Virus record (IMG/VR): IMGVR_UViG_3300048996_000185
Coordinates: 1 to 32,789 of that record
Reading direction: 5' to 3' (one strand)
Source: a virus
DNA: 32,789 nt
Below are positions 15,375-23,898 of this stretch, in pieces. A program made the translations under genes and the position numbers. Every line of letters begins with the position of its first letter. Within the stretch, counting starts at the first letter, position 1. The notes under the pieces were generated by a model. That model was not told the DNA's origin. It made no database searches and saw only the letters and a list, made by a program, of their open reading frames with translations.

Positions 15375-16579
15375 TGCCACAAGGCGACTACGGAGACCTC
15401 ACCGTCGGCAGGCTGCTGCTGCGCGAGACATTCAACGCAGACGAGAGCACCGGAGAATCCCGGGGCCTGGACCTGGAAGGCCAGGAGTCCACCCCGCCCC
15501 TCACGCGTGCCGCCCTCGTGTGGCGGCACGACAACCTGTGCGCCCTCGAACGCGGGTCGATCGTCCCGGTCACGTTCACTGACAAGCCGGAACGCAACGG
15601 CTACTACCAGCTCGGTTCCACTACCGCCAAGTACACCGAGTACCGGAGCGACATCGTCACCAGCAACTGGGGCATCTCCCTAACCCGGCTCGGCACCGAC
15701 ACCGAGGTCGACCTCCAGTCCCGCCTCACCGGCGTCGTGCGGGCCAACGACTTCGCGCTGACGGGGGAGCGGTGGCACGCCCCACCGATCGGCCACTACG
15801 GATACCACACCGGAAGCAGCAACCCGACCCTGATGACCCGCACTGGCGCCGACGGCGCCATGACCGTGTACCGCACCCTGCCCGTCGGCGTGTTCCCGCG
15901 GTGGGGCTGCGCGCCGACCAGCTACCTCAACGGGCGCGTCCGGCTCACCTCGTCCAGCACCGAACTGTGCGGCGTCGACCAGGCGTTGAGCCCTGCTGGC
16001 TGGGCGTTGACGAACGGCCTCGTCAACGTCACCACATCGGCGTCCGCGACCCTCGACGTGCAGGCCTACACCGGCGGCGCCTGGCGCTCGAAACTGTGGA
16101 ACGTCTCGGTGGCAGGCTCCGCGGCCAGCATCACCTCGTGGGACGGCGCGACACTGCTCCGCAACGACCCGGAGCACATCGTCATGCGACTCACCAAGAG
16201 CATCGCGCCGGGCCGCGCGACCCTCGACCTCTCGCTGCGCCGCGGATCCCGCTTCGTCGAGGGCTACCTCCAGGTCGGCACCTCCAACACCCTGGCCGCC
16301 TACCGCAGCACGCCGGAGACCAACACTTCCTTCGCGGCCTCCGGGTACGTCGTGGCCACATCGAACGACGCCGACGGCAACAAGTTCGCCGCCGGCTCGG
16401 CCCGGACCTTCACCGCCCACACCAACGGCGGCGTACAGAAGGCAGCGACGACAGCCCTGGACTTCTGGATGGGAGTCGCAGCCGGCGGCACCGGCGCCGT
16501 ATCTGGTGACGCCGCAACCGACCTGCGCAATCAGTACGTTTCCTGCTTGCCGGAAGTGGTTTATGCGGTGAGGCGCTGA
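15374..16579 (+). CDS. distal tail / minor tail protein
   Basis: This 401-residue strand-rich protein follows the tape measure, where the distal tail protein that joins tube and tip normally lies. The first 110 residues (GDLTVGRLLLRETFNADEST..., then IVPVTFTDKPERNGYYQLGS) look like a tail-ring domain. The rest has many short Ser/Thr/Gly-rich strands and an aromatic GHYGYHTGSSNPT segment, suggesting a carbohydrate-binding-like beta domain. It overlaps the neighbouring genes at both ends as TGATG. The distal-tail role rests on position. Confidence 0.65.
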   Translation: MPQGDYGDLTVGRLLLRETFNADESTGESRGLDLEGQESTPPLTRAALVWRHDNLCALERGSIVPVTFTDKPERNGYYQLGSTTAKYTEYRSDIVTSNWGISLTRLGTDTEVDLQSRLTGVVRANDFALTGERWHAPPIGHYGYHTGSSNPTLMTRTGADGAMTVYRTLPVGVFPRWGCAPTSYLNGRVRLTSSSTELCGVDQALSPAGWALTNGLVNVTTSASATLDVQAYTGGAWRSKLWNVSVAGSAASITSWDGATLLRNDPEHIVMRLTKSIAPGRATLDLSLRRGSRFVEGYLQVGTSNTLAAYRSTPETNTSFAASGYVVATSNDADGNKFAAGSARTFTAHTNGGVQKAATTALDFWMGVAAGGTGAVSGDAATDLRNQYVSCLPEVVYAVRR

Positions 16580-19500
16580 TGACCGTCACGCAGATCCTCA
16601 CCGCCCCCGGCTCCTGGGCGATCACTCTTAAGCCGTCCACGCCGCCCGACCTGTGGGACGCCATCCAGTACTTCGGGCACATCGCGTTCATCCCAGGCCG
16701 CGCCGATCCCATCCAGTACGGCGACAATCTCCTCACCGCCGCCCGCTACGTGGGCGTCGTCCGCAAGCGCGACACCTCCGGCGATGACCGCCGCACGAAA
16801 GTCGTCGAACAGGACTACGAGCTCGGCGGCGTCGGCATGGCTATGTGGCTCGGCGACGAGGACAACAAGGGCGCCGTCATCGAAGAGCCCGTCGAGCTGA
16901 ACGGGCAGACCTTCGCCCACGCCATCCGCGCCCTCCTGCCCAACCCCGGACCGGTCACCGAAGGCACCTTCTACCCTGTCGGCGCGTCGTTCACGGGTGA
17001 AACCGCCACCGCGGCGGGCAGCAGCGCAACCGCCAACTATCTCGTCGCATCTGACGCCGACGCCGCCGACATCACCGTCGCCGACACCGTCATGCTCTAC
17101 AACTCCGGCGGCACCCTCAAAGAGGGCACCGTTTTCACGGTGACCGCCAAGCCGTCCGCGTTCGGCTTCACCAACATCACGTTCACGCCGCCCGCGCAGG
17201 CCATCACCGTCGCCGGCGACCAGTTGCGCGTGGGCACGTTCGCCACATACAGCGGACGGCACGCCTACGAATCACCGCGGCAGGCCATCCAATACGTGTG
17301 CGACACCGTCGCCGCCGCAGCCGGAACACCGGTGTCCTGGCGCGTCAACGGAGACGGCACCCTCGACGCGGGCCCCGCAGCGAGCCTGTACGTCACCAGC
17401 CCGCGGTGTGTCATCTCCAAGAAGACGGCAGGCAAGGACGTCGGTGGCCTCGAGTCCGTGTCCGGCGGCTTCGCGGTGACCCGCGACGTCGAGGACTTCA
17501 CCACCCGCGTCGTCCTCCTCGCCGAGGGGGAGGGCGAGTCGATCGCCACGGGCACCGCCGATATCAGCCCGGGCTCGAACCCTTACTCCGACATCCATGG
17601 CAACGCCCTGCGGATGACCCGCCTGGCGTCCGAGTCGGACACCACCGTCACCAACGCCGACACCCGTGCGGCCGTACTCCTCGGGCAGTACACGGGCACC
17701 CACGACGGACTGATGGTGGAGACCGACAACTACTACATCGAGGGCTCCTTCGATGTCGGCGATCAGGTGTGGGTGTACGACCCGGATTCCGGGCTCGTCG
17801 ACACCGCCAACGAGATCATCTTCCGGGGCGAGCGCCTCAACCCGATCAAGCTGCAGGTTACGGAAGCTACCTGGCCTCTCACCGAGGGCTATACAGCCGC
17901 CTTCCGGGATGGCGACGGCCGCTGGTATGACCTCACCGATTACGTCGAGTGGGACCAGGGGAACACTGTCTACGTCACGGTCGGCGGCTTCGCCCGCGCG
18001 CTGCAGCAGGCCGGTGCGGAGCCGGTCGGATCGCGGCCCAACCAGGACACGAGTGTCCCCGGCGTGCCCACGCTGGTCGAGCCGTTCGTCGGCTCCGCCT
18101 ATCTCGACTCCCGCGGCTTCACCCGCGCCCGCGTCGTCATCGCCTGGACGGCCCCGAACAACATCGACGGCTCCACCGTCCTGGACGGTGACCACTACGA
18201 GATCCGGTACGCAGTCGACGCCGACATGCTCTACCCCTCCACGTGGGCACAGGTCTCCCAGATCACGTGGGCGGCGATGGAGACGTGGGCGCAGCCGTTC
18301 GTCGCCCCCACCGGCGACTGGCAGACGATGTACGTCGCATGGGGCGAGTCCACCGCGCAACTCCAGGACTTGTCGCCCGGTGTCGGCTACGACGTGCAGA
18401 TCCGCGCCGTCGACAAGATCGGCAACACCGGCGCGTGGAGCGGCATCACCACGTTCGTGGCGTCCGAGGACAACATCCCGCCGTCCACGCCAGCCCCGCC
18501 GACAGTGGCGGGATCACGGATCGCCCTGCAGATCGTCCACGAGCTCGGCAAGAGCAGCGGCGGCACGTTCAATCTCGAGTCCGACCTGCACCATTTCGAA
18601 GTTCACGTCGACTACGAGCCGACGTTCACGCCTACCGACGACACCCTCAAGGGCAAGGTCTCCGCGACCGCAGGGATGATCCAGGCGCAGATCCCCGTCG
18701 TCTCCACCGTCCAGGTCGAAGAGACCTCCACCCGGTACGTGCGCGTCATCGCGGTCGACATCACCGGCAACAAGTCCGGACCCAGCGATGCCGCGTCCGC
18801 GACCGCCCTCCTCATCGACGACGCACACATCTCCGACCTGACCGTCAGCAAGGTCACCGCCGGGACAATCACCGCCGACTGGCTCCTCGGCGCCAGCATC
18901 CGCACCGCCACCACGGGCGCCCGCGTCGAGCTCAACGCCTCCGGGCTGCAGGCATACAACGCAGGCGGAACGCAGACCGTCAACATCGCCTCCGCCGACG
19001 GATCCGTGAACCTCCTCGGGCAGATCATCTCCGGCACCAGCGGCAGACGCCTGGAGATCATGCCAACCGCGACGTTCCTGCCCGAACTCCGCTTCTACGC
19101 CAACTCCGGAGCGAACTTCGGCTACATCAACGTCAGCTCGACCGGCACCGACGCCAACATCGGCGTCAACGGCGGCATATTCGACGACGCAGGCACCGAC
19201 GTGTACGCCCGCAGCTATCTGACGAGCGGCACCAGCGAAGTCGCGATCGTGCGCGCCGATACGCAGGAGCGGCGCGGCGCGTACACCCGCTACCAGACCA
19301 ACCAGCTAGTCACCGGATACCACTTCGCTGGCGTCGACGGCGGAATCTTCAACGCCTCAGCCACCCAGACCAAAATCGGCTGGGACAACGGCACAGCCAG
19401 TACGGCTCAGTACCTCCTGCACACCTCCGGCCGCACCCGCCACATCGGCAAGTGGGCGGACTTCCTCGCCGTCGGATCCAACGAGGGCTTGTTCACCGGC

Positions 19501-19719
19501 TCCGTTCCCGGACCCGACAGCGGCACCGGCCTGAGCCTGACGTTCGGGCCGACGATGGACTCGCAGCTGCTGCCCATCATCTCCGTCCGCGACAACCCCT
19601 CCGTCGCCAACACCCGCGGCTCGGTCATCAGCGCCAGCGACACGACCGGGTTCACCGTCCAGCTGTCCGGAACGGCGAACGGCGCCTGGTCCGTCTACTT
19701 CTGGTGCTTCAGAATCTAG
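16579..19719 (+). CDS. tail tip protein with fibronectin type III domains
   Basis: This 1046-residue protein probably forms the tail tip or hub. The N-terminal 450 residues resemble phage hub proteins of the ReqiPepy6 gp37-like kind ('IQYGDNLLTAARYVGVVRKR'), though this is a loose match. Residues about 485-625 form a fibronectin III-like domain ('VVIAWTAPNNIDGSTVLDGD', then 'YDVQIRAVDKIGNTGAWS'), and a second follows to about 745. Next comes the segment 'LTVSKVTAGTITADWLLG', then 'GARVELNASGLQAYNAGGTQ', typical of J-like central fibres. The C-terminal 250 residues are Gly/Ser-rich and strand-rich, a probable receptor-contact region. GAGG lies five bases before the ATG. Confidence 0.72.
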   Translation: MTVTQILTAPGSWAITLKPSTPPDLWDAIQYFGHIAFIPGRADPIQYGDNLLTAARYVGVVRKRDTSGDDRRTKVVEQDYELGGVGMAMWLGDEDNKGAVIEEPVELNGQTFAHAIRALLPNPGPVTEGTFYPVGASFTGETATAAGSSATANYLVASDADAADITVADTVMLYNSGGTLKEGTVFTVTAKPSAFGFTNITFTPPAQAITVAGDQLRVGTFATYSGRHAYESPRQAIQYVCDTVAAAAGTPVSWRVNGDGTLDAGPAASLYVTSPRCVISKKTAGKDVGGLESVSGGFAVTRDVEDFTTRVVLLAEGEGESIATGTADISPGSNPYSDIHGNALRMTRLASESDTTVTNADTRAAVLLGQYTGTHDGLMVETDNYYIEGSFDVGDQVWVYDPDSGLVDTANEIIFRGERLNPIKLQVTEATWPLTEGYTAAFRDGDGRWYDLTDYVEWDQGNTVYVTVGGFARALQQAGAEPVGSRPNQDTSVPGVPTLVEPFVGSAYLDSRGFTRARVVIAWTAPNNIDGSTVLDGDHYEIRYAVDADMLYPSTWAQVSQITWAAMETWAQPFVAPTGDWQTMYVAWGESTAQLQDLSPGVGYDVQIRAVDKIGNTGAWSGITTFVASEDNIPPSTPAPPTVAGSRIALQIVHELGKSSGGTFNLESDLHHFEVHVDYEPTFTPTDDTLKGKVSATAGMIQAQIPVVSTVQVEETSTRYVRVIAVDITGNKSGPSDAASATALLIDDAHISDLTVSKVTAGTITADWLLGASIRTATTGARVELNASGLQAYNAGGTQTVNIASADGSVNLLGQIISGTSGRRLEIMPTATFLPELRFYANSGANFGYINVSSTGTDANIGVNGGIFDDAGTDVYARSYLTSGTSEVAIVRADTQERRGAYTRYQTNQLVTGYHFAGVDGGIFNASATQTKIGWDNGTASTAQYLLHTSGRTRHIGKWADFLAVGSNEGLFTGSVPGPDSGTGLSLTFGPTMDSQLLPIISVRDNPSVANTRGSVISASDTTGFTVQLSGTANGAWSVYFWCFRI

Positions 19720-19728
19720 GAGCAGAGC

Positions 19729-20334
19729 ATGGCTGACACATACGAGGTCACCGGCCTCACCGAGTACTACCCGAACCCGGACACGCCCTGCTGGCTCGTC
19801 GAGGCGTTCCGCTCCGACGGCCACACGTATCGGCATATCTTCCCCAAAGCCACGCTCGCCTACCGGGCAGCCGAGTACGGAATCGACCCCGCCGACACCG
19901 ATCAGTTGATCGAGATTGTTCTGCACGAGCCGTTCGCCCCCAGCCCCGATGACGCGCTCACGGCAGCCGACGACCCGGCCATCGCCGCAGGCCTGTTCTC
20001 GCCCGCCGTCAGCGCACGCGGCACCGTCCGGGCAGGAGACACGCGCCCCACCACACTGTTCACCGCTGCGACGACGGCCGACGCCCGCGAGGCACACCTC
20101 CTGCGCATCCAGTACGCAAAAGCCCACATAGCGGAGTTCGTGATACCCAAGGGCAAGCCCGACCCGCTGAAGACCCTGCGAACGACGGCAGTGGACCGCG
20201 ACCTCGTCACAGCCCACGCCGCACGCGTAGACCAGCAACGCCTCCACCTGCAAGGCGAACGCCCCACCCGAAAGCCGGACATCGTCCTCGACACCACGAC
20301 CGCCGAACGCCTGAAGGAGGCCACCCGTGCCTGA
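19729..20334 (+). CDS. tail-associated protein of unknown function
   Basis: This 201-residue protein begins with a small strand region (MADTYEVTGLTEYYPNPDTPCW) and has a helical second half. Segments include HIFPKATLAYRAAEYGID and LLRIQYAKAHIAEFVIPKGK. AGGAG lies six bases before the ATG, and the gene overlaps the following fibre gene by 8 nt. Its place between the tip protein and a fibre gene suggests a minor tail component or a chaperone for one. No family is recognised. Confidence 0.6.
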   Translation: MADTYEVTGLTEYYPNPDTPCWLVEAFRSDGHTYRHIFPKATLAYRAAEYGIDPADTDQLIEIVLHEPFAPSPDDALTAADDPAIAAGLFSPAVSARGTVRAGDTRPTTLFTAATTADAREAHLLRIQYAKAHIAEFVIPKGKPDPLKTLRTTAVDRDLVTAHAARVDQQRLHLQGERPTRKPDIVLDTTTAERLKEATRA

Positions 20335-21151
20335 ACCGGCCACTACGAGGCTCGGCCTCTACAAGCCGCTCAACGACGGCTCCGAGAACGTCAACGTCCA
20401 GACCGACCTCAACCAGAACTTCGACAAGCTCGACCTCGCCGCGGGCTTCCAGGTCGCCACCAGCAGCACCCGGCCCGGCACCCCCTACGCGGGCAAAGGC
20501 ATCCTCGAGTCCGACAACGCCTACCGGGCCTACGTCCACAACGGCACAGCCCCAGCGTCAGCGGGATGGGTGCAGATCCCCACCGCGAGTAGCAGCTTCA
20601 ACAGCGACCTCACCCTCGTCGACGGAAAAGACGTCGTGGTCGGCACGCGGCGCACCCGCAACCAGCTGTCGACAACCACCACGACCGTCGCCAACACGAT
20701 CACGGAGACCGTCGTCGCCACCATGACGATCCCCGCCAACGACGCGATCGTCGGGGCGATCTACCGCATTGAAGCGTGGGGAATCAGCGGCGTCACCGGC
20801 ACGCCCACGTTCACCTTCCAGGGCAGACTGGGAGGCGTCGCCGGAGCGAGCATGGGCAGCACCGGAGCCATCACCGCCGGCGCCGGAACCGGGCGTTCCT
20901 GGCGGGCCCAGTTCGACCTCATCTGCGCCACCATCGGAGGCTCCGGCACCTGGCGGCCCAACCTCGCCCTGTTCCAGAACCAGACCGCCGGCGCCGGAAA
21001 CATCGGCCCCTGGCATCAGGTCAACCAGGTCGCGGCCGTCACCCGCGACACGACCATCTCCAACGCCATGGTCATCACCTGGCAGTGGGGCACCGCCAAC
21101 GCCGCGAACACCGCCACCTGCCAGGGCGTCATCGCCCAACGCATCGCCTAG
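20327..21151 (+). CDS. tail fibre-like minor tail protein
   Basis: This 274-residue protein has a modular fibre pattern. The N-terminus 'ATTRLGLYKPLNDGSENVNV', then 'DLNQNFDKLDLAAGFQ', is a recurrent tail-attachment module in actinophage fibres. It leads to a short segment with HNGTAPASAGWVQI, a linker, and a Gly/Ala-rich beta domain from about residue 110 to the end. AAGGAGG lies six bases before the GTG at 20327, which decided the start. It overlaps the preceding gene. Likely a host-binding or baseplate appendage protein. Confidence 0.68.
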   Translation: MPEPATTRLGLYKPLNDGSENVNVQTDLNQNFDKLDLAAGFQVATSSTRPGTPYAGKGILESDNAYRAYVHNGTAPASAGWVQIPTASSSFNSDLTLVDGKDVVVGTRRTRNQLSTTTTTVANTITETVVATMTIPANDAIVGAIYRIEAWGISGVTGTPTFTFQGRLGGVAGASMGSTGAITAGAGTGRSWRAQFDLICATIGGSGTWRPNLALFQNQTAGAGNIGPWHQVNQVAAVTRDTTISNAMVITWQWGTANAANTATCQGVIAQRIA

Positions 21152-21163
21152 AAGGAGATGTCC

Positions 21164-21244
21164 ATGTCCACGTTCGAAGTCATCCTGCTCATCGAGGTCG
21201 GCATCATCGCCATCGGCGCACTGCTCGGCTGGCGCCGGCCTTAA
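21164..21244 (+). CDS. 26-residue single-span membrane peptide
   Basis: This short ORF encodes a peptide beginning MSTFEVILLIEVGIIAIGAL and ending LGWRRP: one hydrophobic span followed by a positively charged tail. GAAGGAG lies six bases before the ATG at 21164. It closes the plus-strand tail operon. Its TAA shares the palindrome TTAA with the stop of the converging minus-strand gene. It could be a small holin-like or membrane-modulating peptide; the function is unknown. Confidence 0.55.
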   Translation: MSTFEVILLIEVGIIAIGALLGWRRP

Positions 21245-21423
21245 GGCTGACCGTCGGCCGTACTCATCGCATAGGTGGGTACGGACGCCGGAGCCCTCTG
21301 CGATTCGACCTCACCCTCCAGCTCGGCAACCCTCGCCTCCAGCAGCACGTTGGCTTCCAGGAGATCCATGCACTTCTTCCGCATCGCCGCATAGGCAGCC
21401 TCGATGCTGATCTGCTGGCCCAT
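21241..21423 (-). CDS. small coiled-coil protein at the end of the antisense cassette
   Basis: This 60-residue protein has a helical, heptad-like core 'YAAMRKKCMDLLEANVLLEA' followed by RVAELEGEVESQ and a short flexible tail. The ATG at 21423 overlaps the stop of the upstream glycosyltransferase gene (ATGA). It probably oligomerises; it might act as an adaptor for a glycosyltransferase, but nothing beyond co-expression supports that. Its TAA overlaps the TAA of the plus-strand peptide gene. Confidence 0.65.
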   Translation of the reverse strand: MGQQISIEAAYAAMRKKCMDLLEANVLLEARVAELEGEVESQRAPASVPTYAMSTADGQP

Positions 21424-22286
21424 CACGCCACCACCTTGTCTGCGAGCTCGCGGTACCGGTCGAGAAGGTCGGTGCCATTGAGGAACGGGTGCTGAGGGAA
21501 GAAGCTCCAGTGCGACACGATCGCGTTGCCTCGGATGACGTTCGGGCGGCCTGTCGCGAGCGGCTGGTGGATCGTGTGCCACGACTCCTCCTCGTCGGGG
21601 ACGAGGACGCCGGGCTGGGGGAGCGCTGCGTAGTCCTGGCCGCGGCTGGCGAAGCAAGAGACGGAGAATTGGGTGCCGGGCTGCAGGGGAAGGTCCTGGT
21701 AGAGGTACAAGTCTTCGACCGTGCCAGCCTCGATGTGGTCCAACAGCAGCTCGTGCAGCTTGACGGCGAAGGGCCCGTTGGCCCAGCCGACGGGGTCCAT
21801 GCAGTAGGCGCTGACGGCGCCCCACTCCAACGGCACCTTGCCGCAGGCCTGGAGGAAGTGGGAGCAGATGGCGTTGTTGAAGATGACGGGGAACACGGCG
21901 ATCGGCGCGGGCATCTCGATGCGGGCACGCACCAGGTTCTCGATCGCGTCTTCGTGCAGGTACACGACATCGTCATCGAACCGCAGGTAGACCACGTTCG
22001 GGTCGGTCATGCGCCGGTAGGCGTAGCCGGTGTTGCGCTGCTTGGGCCCCGGATGCCGGGGAATGCCGTCGGGTCGGTAGATCAGCTTGAACCACGGGAA
22101 TCGGGTGGCGAGCTCGTGGGCGTAGGCGACGTCACCCTCCTGCCCGGTCTCGTCGGTGTTCATAAAAGCCCACACCTCGTCGAGGAGGCCGCGCTCAACG
22201 TTCCGCTGCAGGTACTTGATCAGGATGCTGTAGGTCCGGAGCCGACCGTAGGGGGTCCAGGCGATGACCTTGCGTTCGTCAATCAC
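21423..22286 (-). CDS. glycosyltransferase, GT-A-like
   Basis: This 287-residue protein carries a clear metal/nucleotide-sugar motif, LRFDDDVVYL, with Asp104-Asp106 as the DxD-type site. Other marks are 'MIDERKVIAWTPYGRLRTYS' at the start and 'GPKQRNTGYAYRRMTDPNVV' before the DDD. A C-terminal stretch with HTIHQPLATGRPNVI and SHWSFFPQHPFLN is His-rich. Similar proteins occur in actinophages and Streptomyces genomes (from memory). The GTG at 22286 has AGAAGAGG five bases upstream and overlaps the preceding stop as GTGA; a much longer upstream extension of the frame was rejected. Donor and acceptor sugars cannot be told from the sequence. Confidence 0.75.
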   Translation of the reverse strand: MIDERKVIAWTPYGRLRTYSILIKYLQRNVERGLLDEVWAFMNTDETGQEGDVAYAHELATRFPWFKLIYRPDGIPRHPGPKQRNTGYAYRRMTDPNVVYLRFDDDVVYLHEDAIENLVRARIEMPAPIAVFPVIFNNAICSHFLQACGKVPLEWGAVSAYCMDPVGWANGPFAVKLHELLLDHIEAGTVEDLYLYQDLPLQPGTQFSVSCFASRGQDYAALPQPGVLVPDEEESWHTIHQPLATGRPNVIRGNAIVSHWSFFPQHPFLNGTDLLDRYRELADKVVA

Positions 22287-23035
22287 GGATGCCTCTTCTC
22301 TGTGCGGTGCCGGGGCGGCCAGATACCGGACTCGTCGGTCCACGGCAGGTCGGGGTGCAGCTTGCGGAACAGGTCGACGCTCACCGCGTGCAGCTCGCCG
22401 CGACTGTTGGACAGCTGGCCGGGGTGGACGCGCACGAAGTACAGCGGCTGCTCGATGACCGCGTACCGGGCGAACCCCGCCTTCCAGATTTTGATCCAGA
22501 ACTCCCAGTCCTCCGCGCAGCCGTAAGAGCCAGGCAGGGTGGCCTCGGGGGAGTAGCCGCCGACGGTCTGCCACGTCTCGCGCCGGATGAGCGCCTTGTC
22601 GATGAGCGGCGGCCACACTGCGAAGTCCTCCAGCGTTGCGTCCGGCAGCGACGCCTGAAGGCGGTCTGCAGCACCGAACTGCCGGGCATACGGGACGACG
22701 AAGTCGAGGCCGCCTTCGAGGGCTTTGACGCAGCGGGACACGCACTCGGGATGCAGCCGGTCATCTGCCGACGCGGTAAGTACCGCGTCGCAGCCGTCGA
22801 CGAACGCCATCTTCGCTGCGGCGTTGAGGCCGCCGGCCCAGCCGGAACGGCGACGGTTGCGCTTCAGTCGGCGCCACATGTCGGGGTGCTCGACGAGGAA
22901 TTCTCTGGTGCCGTCGTCTGACCAGTCCTCGGCCAGGTAGGCGCCTGCGGGATGCGTCTGGTCTTGGACGGAGGTGAGCATTTCCTCGATCCACGGCCGG
23001 GCGTTGCGCACGGGGATGATGACGCCGACTTTCAC
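22283..23035 (-). CDS. family 2-type glycosyltransferase
   Basis: This 250-residue protein has the GT-A fold signature: an N-terminal strand 'KVGVIIPVRNARPWIEEMLT', an acidic nucleotide-binding pair in DWSDDGT, and a TASADDRLHPE segment with Asp91-Asp92 as the DxD-like site. Later 'GSYGCAEDWEFWIKIWKAGF' is the ED motif with a catalytic-base candidate. It would transfer a sugar from a nucleotide donor in the cytoplasm. Of two adjacent GTG codons the second (23035) was chosen, because AGGGGA lies six bases upstream and it gives a GTGA overlap; 23038 is possible. No membrane span is seen. Confidence 0.82.
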   Translation of the reverse strand: MKVGVIIPVRNARPWIEEMLTSVQDQTHPAGAYLAEDWSDDGTREFLVEHPDMWRRLKRNRRRSGWAGGLNAAAKMAFVDGCDAVLTASADDRLHPECVSRCVKALEGGLDFVVPYARQFGAADRLQASLPDATLEDFAVWPPLIDKALIRRETWQTVGGYSPEATLPGSYGCAEDWEFWIKIWKAGFARYAVIEQPLYFVRVHPGQLSNSRGELHAVSVDLFRKLHPDLPWTDESGIWPPRHRTEKRHP

Positions 23036-23898
23036 CACTGTTCCCCTATCCAGTCGAGGGTGCGGCGGACGCCGTCGGTCCAGTGCATGGTGGGCGTCCA
23101 GCCTCGGACGGCGGTCACGGCGGTGTTGTCGGTGACGACGCGCTGGAGGTCCCCGGGGAGGCGTTCGTCGTGGGTGACGTCGGCTCGGGAGCCGGTCTCC
23201 AGTTCCAGGCGACTGATCAGTTCCAGTAGGCCGAGTTCGTTGTCCGGGCCGCCGCCGACCTCATAGGGCGTGGTGGTCTGGTAGGCGTCGAAGTGCTCCA
23301 CGATGTCGACGAGCAGTCGGGTGAAGTCGTCGGCGTGGAGGATGTCGCGGGATTGGGTGCCGTCACCGTGGATGGCGATGGACTTCTGGTCAAGGAAGGC
23401 GCGGAGAAACCACGTCACCCACCCGACTTCCGGGCTGCCGTCCTGGCCGGGTCCGTACACGGTGGAGGGGCGCAGGACGACGGAGGGCAGGTCGTAGAGG
23501 TCGGCGTACAGCCGCAGGTACTGCTCGCCGACGAGCTTGGACTGGCCAAGGGGGGCGATGCGCCCGTCGGCGCCCGGGTGGACCTTGACGGTGGAAGTGA
23601 AGAGGACGGGGATCCCGCCAGCGAGACGGGCTGCCTCGGCGACGTTGAACGTGCCGAGCGCGTTGTCGTGAAAGTCCTGGGCCGGATCGCGGAGGCTGAC
23701 GGAGGTGGAGCAGGAGGCGCCGAGGTGCACGATCACCTCTGGCTCGGCGCCCTCCACGGTCCGACGGAATCGGTCGAGGTCGGTGGTGGGCGTGCCGTGC
23801 CGCTTGTCTGCCGACGCGACGGTGTGGGCGTGTTCTTCGAGGCGGTGCAGCAGGTGGCCGCCGATGAACCCTGCTGCCCCGGTGACGAGAACCCTCAT
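23032..23898 (-). CDS. NAD-dependent epimerase/dehydratase-like protein lacking the catalytic Tyr
   Basis: This 288-residue extended-SDR protein starts with the Rossmann motif VTGAAGFIGG (residues 5-14), followed by VIVHLGAS and STVKVHP. 'VVLRPSTVYGPGQDGSPEVG' and 'AIHGDGTQSRDILHADDFTR' are typical of sugar-nucleotide epimerases. The usual YxxxK pair is altered: the segment reads APLGQSKLVGE, so Lys121 is present but the expected Tyr117 is Leu (codon CTT). The protein may be inactive, regulatory, or use another acid. The ATG at 23898 overlaps the preceding stop (ATGA), which fixes the start against a longer frame at 23919. Confidence 0.8.
   Translation of the reverse strand: MRVLVTGAAGFIGGHLLHRLEEHAHTVASADKRHGTPTTDLDRFRRTVEGAEPEVIVHLGASCSTSVSLRDPAQDFHDNALGTFNVAEAARLAGGIPVLFTSTVKVHPGADGRIAPLGQSKLVGEQYLRLYADLYDLPSVVLRPSTVYGPGQDGSPEVGWVTWFLRAFLDQKSIAIHGDGTQSRDILHADDFTRLLVDIVEHFDAYQTTTPYEVGGGPDNELGLLELISRLELETGSRADVTHDERLPGDLQRVVTDNTAVTAVRGWTPTMHWTDGVRRTLDWIGEQW

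Noticed and set aside
13737-15380. A 547-codon minus-strand frame opposite the tape measure
   Set aside because: Low-complexity product with no ribosome site; the plus-strand tape measure explains the region.
17272-18360. A 362-codon minus-strand frame opposite the tail-tip gene
   Set aside because: Gly/Val/Asp-rich shadow of the fibronectin region with no recognisable fold.
18243-19736. A 497-codon plus-strand frame overlapping the tail-tip gene
   Set aside because: Composition is almost all Arg, His, Pro and Gln, typical of a GC-rich off-frame reading; the tail-tip frame has domain motifs.
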